Shown: positions 56,009 through 64,000 of the stretch, piece by piece | How positions within the stretch are numbered: the stretch's first letter is position 1 | How the letters are laid out: each line of letters starts with the position of its first letter | Assembly (NCBI RefSeq): GCF_004104055.1 | Contig: NZ_QOVJ01000006.1 | Span: forward strand, 62,001 to 126,000 | Direction of reading: 5' to 3' | Origin: Leeuwenhoekiella aestuarii | Lineage (GTDB): Bacteria > Bacteroidota > Bacteroidia > Flavobacteriales > Flavobacteriaceae | Length of the DNA: 64,000 nt | The notes under the pieces: generated by a model | Database searches by the model: none | What the model saw: the letters and a program-made list of their open reading frames with translations, nothing else | Told to the model about the DNA's origin: nothing | Translations under genes and position numbers: made by a program

Positions 56009-57278
56009 AAGACACCTTATAGTCGACTAAAATCTTACTTTGACTGGAAACTACTTCCTTAAAACCTTTGTAGAAAAACCCTTCAGCCACATCAAATTGA
56101 AAAGCATGTTTAGCCCAGTCTGCAACTGCTCCCTTATAAGTCAAATGCGTAGTCACCCAATACGAACCGGAATTAAGCGGTAACTTATCAAGACTAAACA
56201 CAATTGTATTTGTAGTATTTGAACTTGCTTCTTCTGCTTGCATTTTAGTACTAAACCACAGTAACCTGTTACCGGTGATATCGTCTATACGAAAGTCAAG
56301 CCGCACATCTTTAATTTGATAATCTATAGCACTTTCAAGCTGAAAGCAAATATCTAAAGCTTTTCCGGTCGTTGGTTTTTGATAATGACCTCCATTTAAA
56401 AAGCGAACAGACGCTATTTTCACTAGACCGGTTCCGCTACGTTCAAAATCACTTATGGATATCCGTTCTGATGCGTTCTTCTGAATTCCTAAACTCAGAT
56501 AATGCCCAACAGTATCATCCACCTTTCCATCAAAAATGGACGTCCCGTTTTCTAGTAAAAGTCCGCGTGTACACAGATTGCGAACACTTTCCATATTATG
56601 ACTTACAAACAACACGGTTCTCCCTTCTCCCTGAGAAATATCCTGCATCTTCCCAATCGCCTTTTTTTGGAATTCAGCATCACCCACCGCAAGCACTTCA
56701 TCCACAACAAGGATTTCGGGTTCCAAATGCGCAGCAACAGCAAAGGCCAAACGTACGGTCATCCCACTACTGTAGCGTTTGGTGGGCGTATCGATATAGC
56801 GTTCACACCCGGAGAAAGCAATGACCTCGTCGAGCTTTCGGGTGATTTCCGCCTTTTGCATCCCAAGTATAGCACCGTTTAAATAGATATTTTCCCGTCC
56901 GGTCAATTCATGGTGAAAACCCGTACCGACTTCAAGTAAAGAAGCAATTCGACCCCGACTTTTAATTATCCCGGTACTTGGTGCAGTTACCCGGGAAAGT
57001 ATTTTAAGCAAGGTAGATTTCCCTGCACCGTTTTTTCCGATAATCCCCAGAACTTCGCCTTGTTTGACTTCAAAATTGATATCCTGCAACGCCCATACAT
57101 AGTCCTCGGTTGACTTTTGACTTCGGTCATTTATCGCACCTACTTTTAAAAAGGGGTCTTCCTTGCCGCGTAACTTTGCCCAATTACGCTTAAAATCGTC
57201 ACGTAAGGTTCCCGTACCCACAGTACCTAATCGGTATTGCTTGGAGATGTTTTCGGCTTTGAGGATGATGTCACTCAT
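55998..57278 (-). CDS. wzt: Polysaccharide ABC exporter ATPase with C-terminal carbohydrate-binding-type domain
   Basis: 426 residues. The ATPase half has Walker A GKNGAGKS, signature YSSGMTVRLAFA, Walker B ILVVDEVLAVGD and switch His FVSHNM. The N-terminal stretch ISKQYRLGTVGTGTL and DINFEVKQGEVLG match O-antigen/teichoic exporters. The last 150 residues (GTGLVKIASVRFLNGG, then a beta-sandwich pattern) form a Wzt C-terminal-type domain, which in O9a-like systems binds the chain terminus. It overlaps the permease gene by one base. Confidence 0.93.
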   Translation of the reverse strand: MSDIILKAENISKQYRLGTVGTGTLRDDFKRNWAKLRGKEDPFLKVGAINDRSQKSTEDYVWALQDINFEVKQGEVLGIIGKNGAGKSTLLKILSRVTAPSTGIIKSRGRIASLLEVGTGFHHELTGRENIYLNGAILGMQKAEITRKLDEVIAFSGCERYIDTPTKRYSSGMTVRLAFAVAAHLEPEILVVDEVLAVGDAEFQKKAIGKMQDISQGEGRTVLFVSHNMESVRNLCTRGLLLENGTSIFDGKVDDTVGHYLSLGIQKNASERISISDFERSGTGLVKIASVRFLNGGHYQKPTTGKALDICFQLESAIDYQIKDVRLDFRIDDITGNRLLWFSTKMQAEEASSNTTNTIVFSLDKLPLNSGSYWVTTHLTYKGAVADWAKHAFQFDVAEGFFYKGFKEVVSSQSKILVDYKVSYDV

Positions 57279-58141
57279 TAGATCGTATCAATAAAATTCC
57301 TCCCCGTACGATTAAAAACAATTAAGCCCACAAAAAAGACTACCAGACTCAACACACCGCAATATCCCAACAATACCCAGTTGAAAATCCCTTCCTGCAA
57401 AGTCATATATCGAAATGCTTCGATTAAAATCGCAATGGGATTCAATTCGATCAACCAGGCATATTCTGAAAGCGTTTTACTGTTTTGCACTTCAGCTATA
57501 GGGTACATCACTGCCGAAACATACATCAACAAGGTCGTAGCAAAACCGATTAAAATCCGGAAATCTCGGTATTTTGTGGTCAACGAACTGATCAACATCC
57601 CTAAACCTAAGCCCAAAACTGCCAGAATTCCCAATACCAACGGAAATAGCCACAACGTGATATCGGGGTGTAATGCGTAGCCGTTCAACACACAATACCC
57701 ATAGAAACAAGCAAAGATCAACAACTGAATACTTAGTTTAAAAAGCGCAGAAATAGCCTGTGACATTGGCGTGATAATACGCGGAAAATATACCTTGGCA
57801 AACAAACTGGCATTACTGGCAAAGGTATTGGAGGTGTTATTTAAACATTGTGCAAAATAACTCCACATGGTGATCCCGGCTAAATTGAACAAAAAAGGAG
57901 GTGCTCCTCCTGTTGAAATACTGGCGATATTATTAAAAACCAATGTGAAAATCACTCCCGTAAACAGGGGCTGAATCAAATACCATAGTGGACCTAAAAT
58001 GGTTTGTTTATATGCAGAAATAATATCACGGCGAACAAAAAGTATTAGCAAATCTTTATACCTCCAGATCTCCTTAAAATCAATGGCAAGCAGAGGTTGC
58101 TTCGCATTGATTTCATAAAGCCACTCTTCTTGCTCTTCCAT
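57278..58141 (-). CDS. wzm: Polysaccharide ABC exporter permease
   Basis: 287 residues, an ABC-2 type membrane subunit. Six TMs start after an N-terminal amphipathic part. WRYKDLLILFVRRDIISAYKQTILGPLWYLIQP is the usual start (cytoplasmic gate helix and first TM). FARVYFPR-like LFAKVYFPRIITP precedes TM3, and NRTGRNFIDTI ends the protein. With Wzt it moves undecaprenyl-linked glycan across the inner membrane. Both its start and its neighbours' ends overlap by one base (TAATG), so stoichiometry is probably set by coupling. Confidence 0.93.
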   Translation of the reverse strand: MEEQEEWLYEINAKQPLLAIDFKEIWRYKDLLILFVRRDIISAYKQTILGPLWYLIQPLFTGVIFTLVFNNIASISTGGAPPFLFNLAGITMWSYFAQCLNNTSNTFASNASLFAKVYFPRIITPMSQAISALFKLSIQLLIFACFYGYCVLNGYALHPDITLWLFPLVLGILAVLGLGLGMLISSLTTKYRDFRILIGFATTLLMYVSAVMYPIAEVQNSKTLSEYAWLIELNPIAILIEAFRYMTLQEGIFNWVLLGYCGVLSLVVFFVGLIVFNRTGRNFIDTI

Positions 58142-60624
58142 TATTTTTCTAATTGGTCACTTAACCAACGACTGGCTTTTTGATACACGCTGCGACCTTT
58201 ACTTAAAAGACCCTTAGATTTTGGCTCACGATACGCATCTCCGTATTTGCCATAAGCATATCCGTACTCATACCCATAACCGTAACCGTAGCCGAGCTTG
58301 CTTTTTGCACTAAAATAGTTCAGGACAAAACTGATATTATTGACTTCTTTCTTTTTGTATTTATCGTTAATCAGTCGCAGCATACCTTTTTTAGTATAGT
58401 GCTGCCTAATCACATAGAGTGTCGCATCTACATAATCATCCAACTCCAGTGCATCGGAAACCAATCCAACCGGTGGGGTATCTAAAATGATGTAATCGTA
58501 TTTTTTCTTCAATTCTTCAATCATTACATCCATCTGATCACTCATCAGGAGTTCTGAAGGGTTAGGAGGAACAGCCCCGGCAAGAATCACATCTAAATGT
58601 GGAATTTTAGTTTGTTGCGTAATTTCATCTAATGAACATTCACCGATTAAATAATTCACCACTCCGGCATCGTTAGGCAAATTAAAGTCTCCAAATATTT
58701 TAGGTTTCCGCAAATCAAGCCCCACCAAAACGGTCTTGCGTTCGCTTAATGCAAACACACTGGCCAGGTTGATACTGCAAAACGTTTTTCCCTCTCCACT
58801 TACTGAAGAAGTGATTCGCACCGTTTTTGCTCCTTCAATATTTTGCTTTCTGTAAATAAACTGCAAACTGGATCTCAAACCCCGGAAAGACTCCGCTATT
58901 GCAGATCTTGGGTCTTCTATTACTAATAAATTACTTTTTGAAGTACTCTTCCCAATCGCCCCAAGCACAGGAATTGTTGAAAGTCTCTTAATTTCATTTG
59001 GATTTCCAATCTTCGTATCAAAAAAGAAAATTAAAAAAACAATAACCAGGGGCACAACCGTTCCACCTACAACAGCCATTACATAACTCACTTCAGTATT
59101 AGGCCCTATCGCTCCGCCTCCGGTATCTTTGGCTTCATCGATGATCACGATATCAGAAACATTTGCTGCTTTCACAATACCAGCCTGACTGCGCTTATCT
59201 AAAAAGACTCCATATGCCCCTTCTGTAAGATTGTATCTTCGTTGTATGCCAAATAACTGCTGTTGCTCTTGAGGAAGCTTGCGCATTTGTCCTTCTGTTG
59301 CAGCAATTTCGCTACGCACTTCCTGCAATTGACCGCGTAAAATTTGCTGGCTGGAAGCCATATTTTCAAACAAAACGGCTTTGATCGCATTGATCCGGCG
59401 ATCTAGATCTTTAAATGCAGGATTATTTGGTTTTGCAGTGTAAGCAAGACGGCGACGCTCTTCTGCCAACTCAATAATGCTGGAAACACTTTGAGTTACA
59501 CTTCCTTCGCCAATCCCGGTTATGGATGGAGCGGGAATGTCTGTCCCATAATCCTCTCGGGAACGTAAATACGTTTCTAAATCTTGATAATAGTTTAAAC
59601 GCTGTTCGAGATTTTGCTTTTGTGCATCCAATTCGGTCACTTTAGCGATCAAACTTTCCTCACTACTGCCAATTCCTATACTGCTGTTCTCATCCCGAAA
59701 TTTATCGAGCTCTTCCTGCACATTTTTCATCTCAACAGATTTCACTGCGAGACTACTATCTATGAATTGTATGGTCTTGGTGGCAAAAAGATTTTTACGT
59801 TCTAATTGGGTTTCAGCCAAAATACGCACTGAAGCATTTAAATAATCTACTAAACGGGCTTTATTACTTCCGGTGAGGCTTAAGCTAAGTATACTAGAAC
59901 CTGATGGGGTCTGATCAATACCAACCCCCCGATACCTTCCTACAACCCCGTTAAAAGAATTGAATTTTATAAAATATTCTTTTCCAGGTTGAGCCGGAAC
60001 TCCAGAGGGATTCAATTTAAAATTAAAATAGGGCAAGTTTACAGGATCCCCTAATACATATTCTTTTTCAAAAGATGCTGCTGGCAAGGGAATGGGCAGT
60101 TGCTCTTTGGTAGTATAGTTCTGAGCAGATCCTGATCCACCTTTAAAATCGATATGCAACGCGTAATGGGTGTCATCGGTAAAAACAACTGTGATCATTT
60201 TTCCCAACAACTGAGATCGCTCGGTATTTACATCTACCACAAACGGAGTTTGACCATAAATATCTTCAAGATGATATGCTCCTTGCTGTAAATAATCTAC
60301 ATAATATTGTAATTCTTCTACAACGCGTTCATTATGACTGCGAGAGCGTAACAAAATGATTGCGGTTTGCACTTTGTCCGTAGTACCGCCCCAATTAAAC
60401 GTAAGACTGGTATTTGATGTGAAAAACGGGTTCTGATCATCTTTTACGGTGATCATAGTATTCATTCGGTAGACCGTTTGCCGTCTTACATTTTTATAAT
60501 GAGCAATATAATAAGCAATCCCAATACAGATTAGAAATAGCGGCCACCAACTGATGATCTTCAGCAGGAAACCTCTAAAATCGAAAAAATTCTGCAGATC
60601 TTTTATTTCAAATTCATCTTCCAT
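58141..60624 (-). CDS. wzc: Polysaccharide co-polymerase / BY tyrosine autokinase
   Basis: 827-residue inner-membrane protein that controls chain length and contacts Wza. The order is a Wzz-like N-terminus with TM1 (about 27-45), a long periplasmic coiled-coil region (about 280-480), TM2 (about 510-530), then a cytosolic BY-kinase domain. The kinase has Walker A SSVSGEGKTFCSINLA, Walker A' VLVGLDLRKPKIF and Walker B YDYIILDTPPVGLVSD. The C-terminal tail carries nine Tyr within about 21 residues (58231-58296), the autophosphorylation cluster. Combined in one chain, as in Gram-negatives. Confidence 0.95.
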   Translation of the reverse strand: MEDEFEIKDLQNFFDFRGFLLKIISWWPLFLICIGIAYYIAHYKNVRRQTVYRMNTMITVKDDQNPFFTSNTSLTFNWGGTTDKVQTAIILLRSRSHNERVVEELQYYVDYLQQGAYHLEDIYGQTPFVVDVNTERSQLLGKMITVVFTDDTHYALHIDFKGGSGSAQNYTTKEQLPIPLPAASFEKEYVLGDPVNLPYFNFKLNPSGVPAQPGKEYFIKFNSFNGVVGRYRGVGIDQTPSGSSILSLSLTGSNKARLVDYLNASVRILAETQLERKNLFATKTIQFIDSSLAVKSVEMKNVQEELDKFRDENSSIGIGSSEESLIAKVTELDAQKQNLEQRLNYYQDLETYLRSREDYGTDIPAPSITGIGEGSVTQSVSSIIELAEERRRLAYTAKPNNPAFKDLDRRINAIKAVLFENMASSQQILRGQLQEVRSEIAATEGQMRKLPQEQQQLFGIQRRYNLTEGAYGVFLDKRSQAGIVKAANVSDIVIIDEAKDTGGGAIGPNTEVSYVMAVVGGTVVPLVIVFLIFFFDTKIGNPNEIKRLSTIPVLGAIGKSTSKSNLLVIEDPRSAIAESFRGLRSSLQFIYRKQNIEGAKTVRITSSVSGEGKTFCSINLASVFALSERKTVLVGLDLRKPKIFGDFNLPNDAGVVNYLIGECSLDEITQQTKIPHLDVILAGAVPPNPSELLMSDQMDVMIEELKKKYDYIILDTPPVGLVSDALELDDYVDATLYVIRQHYTKKGMLRLINDKYKKKEVNNISFVLNYFSAKSKLGYGYGYGYEYGYAYGKYGDAYREPKSKGLLSKGRSVYQKASRWLSDQLEK

Positions 60625-61515
60625 CTAAAGTCGCGCGAATAAAAGAATTGTTGTGGTTGCAAGAGTTAATATAGAAACCACAGTAGTTAAGGATTGTAAA
60701 CCGGTCGTACCTAAACCTAATGATTTCTGTGGAAGCGGATTCACTAAGATCACATCATTGGGCTGAATATAATAATACGGAGAATTCAACGCTTCTATTT
60801 GGGTGAGATCTATATGATGAATTTTCTTTCCGCCGGGATATTGACGAATGATCAACACATCGGTACGATCCCCATATTCTGTAATATCACCACTATTTAC
60901 TATGGCGTCAAATAGTGAAAGCTGTTCTACCAGTTCTACTTTAACACCGGGTCCTCCTACCTCTCCACCTATTGTGTATTTAATTCCTGCAAGTTTAACG
61001 GTAACAAATATGTTTGCTTCTTCAGTGAAATAATCGTCTAATAATCTCTTTTCGATTAGGGCTCTTATCTCTTCCGTTGTATATCCTAATACGTGAATTT
61101 CTCCTAAGGTTGGCAAGCGTATAGCTCCATGGCGGTCAACTGCAAAACCATCATAATAATAGCCTTCTCCCAAACTATTACCTTCCGCTTCTGCCGTTTG
61201 CGGATTGAATAAAGCAACCAATTCCTGATCAAGTGCTTTAACCCGTATACTCAACACATCATTGGTTTGTACACGATATGGTGGCTGCTGCAAATTGACC
61301 TGAATTAAACTGTCTTGTGCGGACTGGGACTCTTGTAGATACGTAAGTTTTTTAGTTGAAATACACGAACTCAAGGTAGTCAGGAAGACTAGAATCGATA
61401 ATCTGAGTACGATCGATGTATCCGATAGCCTGAAAAAGACTTGAAAAAAGGAATAGCTCCGCTGACTTATGTCCCATAATGAAGGGAAAAGTAGCTTATT
61501 TGTAGGAATTTTCAT
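60625..61515 (-). CDS. wza: Outer-membrane polysaccharide export lipoprotein
   Basis: About 296 residues. A lipobox LTTLSSC is at about residue 44-50, so there is a long stretch before the signal's hydrophobic core. The ATG at 61515 was preferred over the in-frame ATG at 61533 because the promoter's predicted start falls near 61533. After the Cys come a poly_export (PES) domain (YRVQTNDVLSIRV, GFAVDRHGAIRLPTLGEI) and two SLBB-type segments. A C-terminal hydrophobic helix (TTVVSILTLATTTILL) may cross the outer membrane. It is the first gene of the export unit wza-wzc-wzm-wzt. Confidence 0.9.
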   Translation of the reverse strand: MKIPTNKLLFPSLWDISQRSYSFFQVFFRLSDTSIVLRLSILVFLTTLSSCISTKKLTYLQESQSAQDSLIQVNLQQPPYRVQTNDVLSIRVKALDQELVALFNPQTAEAEGNSLGEGYYYDGFAVDRHGAIRLPTLGEIHVLGYTTEEIRALIEKRLLDDYFTEEANIFVTVKLAGIKYTIGGEVGGPGVKVELVEQLSLFDAIVNSGDITEYGDRTDVLIIRQYPGGKKIHHIDLTQIEALNSPYYYIQPNDVILVNPLPQKSLGLGTTGLQSLTTVVSILTLATTTILLFARL

Positions 61516-61539
61516 ATTAAGTTGGGGTTGCAACTACGA

Positions 61540-61547
61540 CAAATATA
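61540..61547 (-). promoter_or_regulatory. Candidate -7 box for wza
   Basis: TATATTTG on the minus strand matches TAnnTTTG. The predicted start is near 61533, giving an 18-base leader to the ATG at 61515. The -33 region has no well-placed TTG. Confidence 0.5.
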
Positions 61548-61575
61548 TCGTTTAACAATTAATTATGAAATAGAA

Positions 61576-61607
61576 AAGAGGCTAAACTTCAACGAAGTTA
61601 ACCTCTT
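61576..61607 (-). terminator. Terminator of recQ
   Basis: A broken stem (6 bp at 61576-61581 with 61602-61607, and 6 bp at 61585-61590 with 61594-61599) is followed on the minus strand by TTTCTATTT. It lies between the recQ stop and wza, and separates the two units. Confidence 0.65.
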
Positions 61608-61640
61608 CAGTAAATTATTTTAATCAGAAATTGCAAACAG

Positions 61641-63842
61641 CTAGTTGGCAACTTCACTTATAAACTTTATCCGGTAAAGACGCAATTCATCTTCGTCATA
61701 ATCCCCGTCAAATTCATCAAGTGCCGCTTCTATTTTATCGGACTCAGCTTCAAGGAAGTATTCGTGAAGTTCTTCCTGTTGATCTTCGTCAAGAATATCT
61801 TCTATCCAGTAGTTTATATTCAACTTGGTACCGCTGTAAACAATAGCCTCCATCTCCTTTACAAAATCAGGCATTTCCAAACCTTTAGCTGATGCAATAT
61901 CGTCTAACGGCAACTTTCGGTCAACATTCTGAATAATATATAACTTTAAGCCACTATTAGACCCCGTAGATTTTACAACAAGGTCGTCTGGCTTCAGAAT
62001 ATCATTTTCCTCAACATAGGCTGTTATTAATTCTATAAACTCGCGTCCATACTTCTTGGCCTTACCTTCACCCACGCCAAATACATTTGCCATTTCTTCA
62101 ATGGAAGTAGGATATTTTATCGCCATATCCTCTAAAGAAGGATCCTGAAAAACAATATAAGGTGGCACTCCTTTACGCTTACCTACCTTTTTACGTAGAT
62201 CTTTTAGCATGGCTACCAACTTAGGATCTGTACCTCCTCCGGGTTTTACTATACGCTCTGCAGGCGCATCGTTAGCCTCTTCAAAAGCATGATCTTCAGT
62301 CATCATAAAAGACTCAGGTTTAGAGACAAATTCTTTACCTTTTTTCGTCAATTTGATAACCCCATAAGTTTCTATATCTTTCTTCAAGTATCCTGCAACC
62401 AGAACCTGACGCAATAAAGCTTTCCAATAAGAAGGTTCTTTGCTTTTCCCTATTCCGAAATAAGAGTCACTATCTGTTTTATGTGAGGAAATAATCGCGT
62501 TAGATTTACCAACAAGTGTAAAAACCAATTCTTTTCCTTTATAGATCTCGCCGGTTTTCCCAACTACTTCAAGAAGCTTTACGACATCTTCTTGAGCTTC
62601 GTGTTTTTTCTTAGGATTACGTACATTATCATCAAGGTCTCCCCCTTCACCGGTCTCGTTATCAAACTCCTCCCCAAAATAATGCAAAATAAATTTCCGC
62701 CTCGACATTGAGGTTTCTGCATAAGCTACAACCTCTTGCAAGAGTGCGTGACCAATTTCTTGCTCGGCGACCGGTTTACCGCTCATAAATTTTTCAAGCT
62801 TCTCAATATCTTTATAAGAATAATAAGCAAGACAATGCCCTTCTCCGCCGTCTCTTCCGGCACGACCGGTTTCCTGATAATAACTTTCTATACTTTTAGG
62901 AATATCGTGATGGATCACAAAGCGCACATCAGGTTTATCAATCCCCATTCCAAATGCAATGGTAGCCACCACCACATCAACATCTTCCATCAAAAACATG
63001 TCTTGATGCTTTACGCGTGTTTTGGCATCAAGCCCTGCGTGATACGGTACAGCCGAAACACCATTAACCTGTAAAACTTGAGCTAACTCTTCAACACGCT
63101 TTCTGCTTAAACAATAAATGATTCCGCTTTTACCCTGATTTTGCTTTACAAAACGAATGATATCCGCATCAACATTCTTAGTCTTAGGTCGTATCTCATA
63201 ATACAGGTTAGGTCGGTTAAATGATGCTTTAAAAGAATTAGCTTCTGAAGTCATCCCCAGATTCTTCATAATATCTTCTTGCACCTTTGGGGTTGCGGTA
63301 GCAGTTACTGCGATGATAGGAATAGCATCCCCTATACGCTTTATGATTTGTCTCAGGTTGCGATATTCTGGTCTAAAATCGTGCCCCCATTCGCTAATGC
63401 AATGGGCTTCATCAATAGCAACAAAACTTATTTTTTGAGAGCGCAAAAACTCCACATGCTCTTCTTTGGTCAACGATTCCGGAGCTACATAAAGAAGCTT
63501 GGTTATTCCATTAGAAATATCTTCTTTAACCTGTTTTATCTCTCCCTTAGTAAGTGAAGAGTTGAGTACATGGGCAATACCGTTTTCTTTAGAAATACCC
63601 CGTAGCGCATCAACCTGATTTTTCATCAAGGCAATTAAAGGACTAACTACGATTGCAGTGCCTTCTTGTATCAATGCGGGTAATTGGTAGCAAAGCGATT
63701 TACCACCACCGGTAGGCATAATCACAAAAGTATGTTTTCCCTCAACAATGCTTTTTATAACATCTTCCTGTAAGCCCTTAAATTGACTAAAACCAAAATA
63801 TTTTTTAAGGGACGCGTGTAAGTCTATTTCTTCTGAACTCAT
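61641..63842 (-). CDS. recQ: ATP-dependent DNA helicase RecQ
   Basis: 733 residues. The helicase core has FVIMPTGGGKSLCYQLP (motif I), ATIAFGMGIDKPDVRFVIHH, and DEAHCISEWGHDFRPEY (motif II plus aromatic loop). The motif VI region is QETGRAGRDGGEGHCLAYYS. An RQC-like winged-helix part and an HRDC domain (PPYIVFQDPSLEDMA) follow. The four zinc Cys of E. coli RecQ are not seen in the usual spacing, which is common in this form. A long acidic C-terminal end (DEFDGDYDEDELRLY) is typical of the flavobacterial protein. It acts in recombinational repair. Confidence 0.96.
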   Translation of the reverse strand: MSSEEIDLHASLKKYFGFSQFKGLQEDVIKSIVEGKHTFVIMPTGGGKSLCYQLPALIQEGTAIVVSPLIALMKNQVDALRGISKENGIAHVLNSSLTKGEIKQVKEDISNGITKLLYVAPESLTKEEHVEFLRSQKISFVAIDEAHCISEWGHDFRPEYRNLRQIIKRIGDAIPIIAVTATATPKVQEDIMKNLGMTSEANSFKASFNRPNLYYEIRPKTKNVDADIIRFVKQNQGKSGIIYCLSRKRVEELAQVLQVNGVSAVPYHAGLDAKTRVKHQDMFLMEDVDVVVATIAFGMGIDKPDVRFVIHHDIPKSIESYYQETGRAGRDGGEGHCLAYYSYKDIEKLEKFMSGKPVAEQEIGHALLQEVVAYAETSMSRRKFILHYFGEEFDNETGEGGDLDDNVRNPKKKHEAQEDVVKLLEVVGKTGEIYKGKELVFTLVGKSNAIISSHKTDSDSYFGIGKSKEPSYWKALLRQVLVAGYLKKDIETYGVIKLTKKGKEFVSKPESFMMTEDHAFEEANDAPAERIVKPGGGTDPKLVAMLKDLRKKVGKRKGVPPYIVFQDPSLEDMAIKYPTSIEEMANVFGVGEGKAKKYGREFIELITAYVEENDILKPDDLVVKSTGSNSGLKLYIIQNVDRKLPLDDIASAKGLEMPDFVKEMEAIVYSGTKLNINYWIEDILDEDQQEELHEYFLEAESDKIEAALDEFDGDYDEDELRLYRIKFISEVAN

Positions 63843-63863
63843 TAAAGCTTATTCAAATTTGCA

Positions 63864-63871
63864 TACATTTG
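63864..63871 (+). promoter_or_regulatory. Candidate -7 box for the kpsF-like gene
   Basis: TACATTTG fits TAnnTTTG and would start transcription near 63878, about 50 bases before the TTG at 63927. No -33 TTG is evident. Confidence 0.35.
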
Positions 63872-63926
63872 TATTCTAAATATAATAAATTCTACAGCAC
63901 TAACAAACGGCTTAATCTTATATCTT

Positions 63927-64000
63927 TTGAATACTTACAAGCAGATTTTAGACAGCGCCAAGCGAACCATCACTTTGGAGCAAGAAGCTGTTGCCAATCT
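63927..64000 (+). CDS. kpsF: KpsF/GutQ-type arabinose-5-phosphate isomerase, 3' cut by window end
   Basis: Only about 24 codons are in the window. From a TTG at 63927 the frame reads NTYKQILDSAKRTITLEQ and continues EAVANL, which matches the conserved N-terminus of KpsF/GutQ (ILxxAKRTIxxExxAVxxL). These enzymes make D-arabinose-5-phosphate for Kdo in LPS. No in-frame ATG lies between the last stop (63843) and this codon, so the TTG start is likely. It is divergent from recQ. The family match rests on a short stretch. Confidence 0.65.
   Translation, partial: MNTYKQILDSAKRTITLEQEAVAN

Noticed and set aside
28024-61515. Legionaminic or pseudaminic acid pathway instead of Neu5Ac
   Set aside because: No dehydratase, PLP aminotransferase or N-acetyltransferase of those routes was seen in the window. 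It cannot be excluded that they lie elsewhere.

Overview
The window comes from a chromosome of a Bacteroidota member, most likely a marine Flavobacteriaceae. Evidence for this is the gene repertoire (DUF6268 outer-membrane protein, GH3 acyl-adenylase family, MnmA with a mid-protein insertion, DnaJ with only two zinc-finger repeats), the Bacteroidota-type -7 promoter box TAnnTTTG in front of many genes, low to moderate GC, and the lack of strong Shine-Dalgarno sequences. Species cannot be named from the sequence alone. No rRNA, tRNA, CRISPR array, insertion sequence or prophage was seen.

Layout. (1) 1-28 kb is mostly housekeeping: a GH13 alpha-glucosidase cut by the window start, a DUF421 membrane protein, an SDR oxidoreductase, a lipoprotein, mnmA with a nitronate-monooxygenase-like gene, pyrG-yidC, a MATE pump coupled to a Qnr-like pentapeptide protein and a DUF3820 gene, a cytosolic HELGH zinc-protease-like protein, a GH3-family enzyme, an M28 peptidase, and a long minus-strand run (ABC exporter, MscS channel, outer-membrane protein, sigma-54 activator without a DNA-binding domain, PPK2). 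Then come grpE-dnaJ, a YceI lipoprotein, a TIGR01777 epimerase and lnt. (2) 28.0-61.5 kb is one large surface-polysaccharide locus, almost entirely on the minus strand. In transcription order it holds wza, wzc, wzm, wzt and a methyltransferase; an orphan forward-strand gene; a run of GT2 genes and a WbsX-like gene; a mix of GT2 and GT4 genes; neuA-neuB-(fucosyltransferase-like)-neuC; more GT2/GT4 genes; an O-antigen ligase/polymerase; a last GT4; and the polyprenyl-phosphate sugar transferase that starts the chain. (3) 61.6-64 kb holds recQ and, divergent from it, the first 74 bases of a kpsF-like arabinose-5-phosphate isomerase gene.

How the locus should work (inference from families): the sugar transferase at 28024 loads the first sugar on undecaprenyl phosphate. 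About 18 glycosyltransferases extend the glycan. NeuC, NeuB and NeuA make a CMP-activated nonulosonic acid, most simply CMP-Neu5Ac from UDP-GlcNAc. Wzm/Wzt, whose Wzt has a C-terminal glycan-binding-type domain, moves the product across the inner membrane. Wzc and Wza couple it to the outer membrane. A separate candidate promoter at 54174-54207 suggests that the glycosyltransferase half is transcribed apart from the export half.

The points most worth checking are: a WbsX-like gene and a GT2 gene that lie in one reading frame and are split by a single TAA, with no canonical start restoring the lost first strand of the GT2 fold; two neighbouring GT2 genes whose N-terminal halves are near-identical while their C-terminal halves differ; a fucosyltransferase-like gene embedded between neuB and neuC; a GT2 gene that carries an extra half-GT2 at its N-terminus; and an unknown forward-strand gene behind a 9-bp repeat tract in the middle of the locus.
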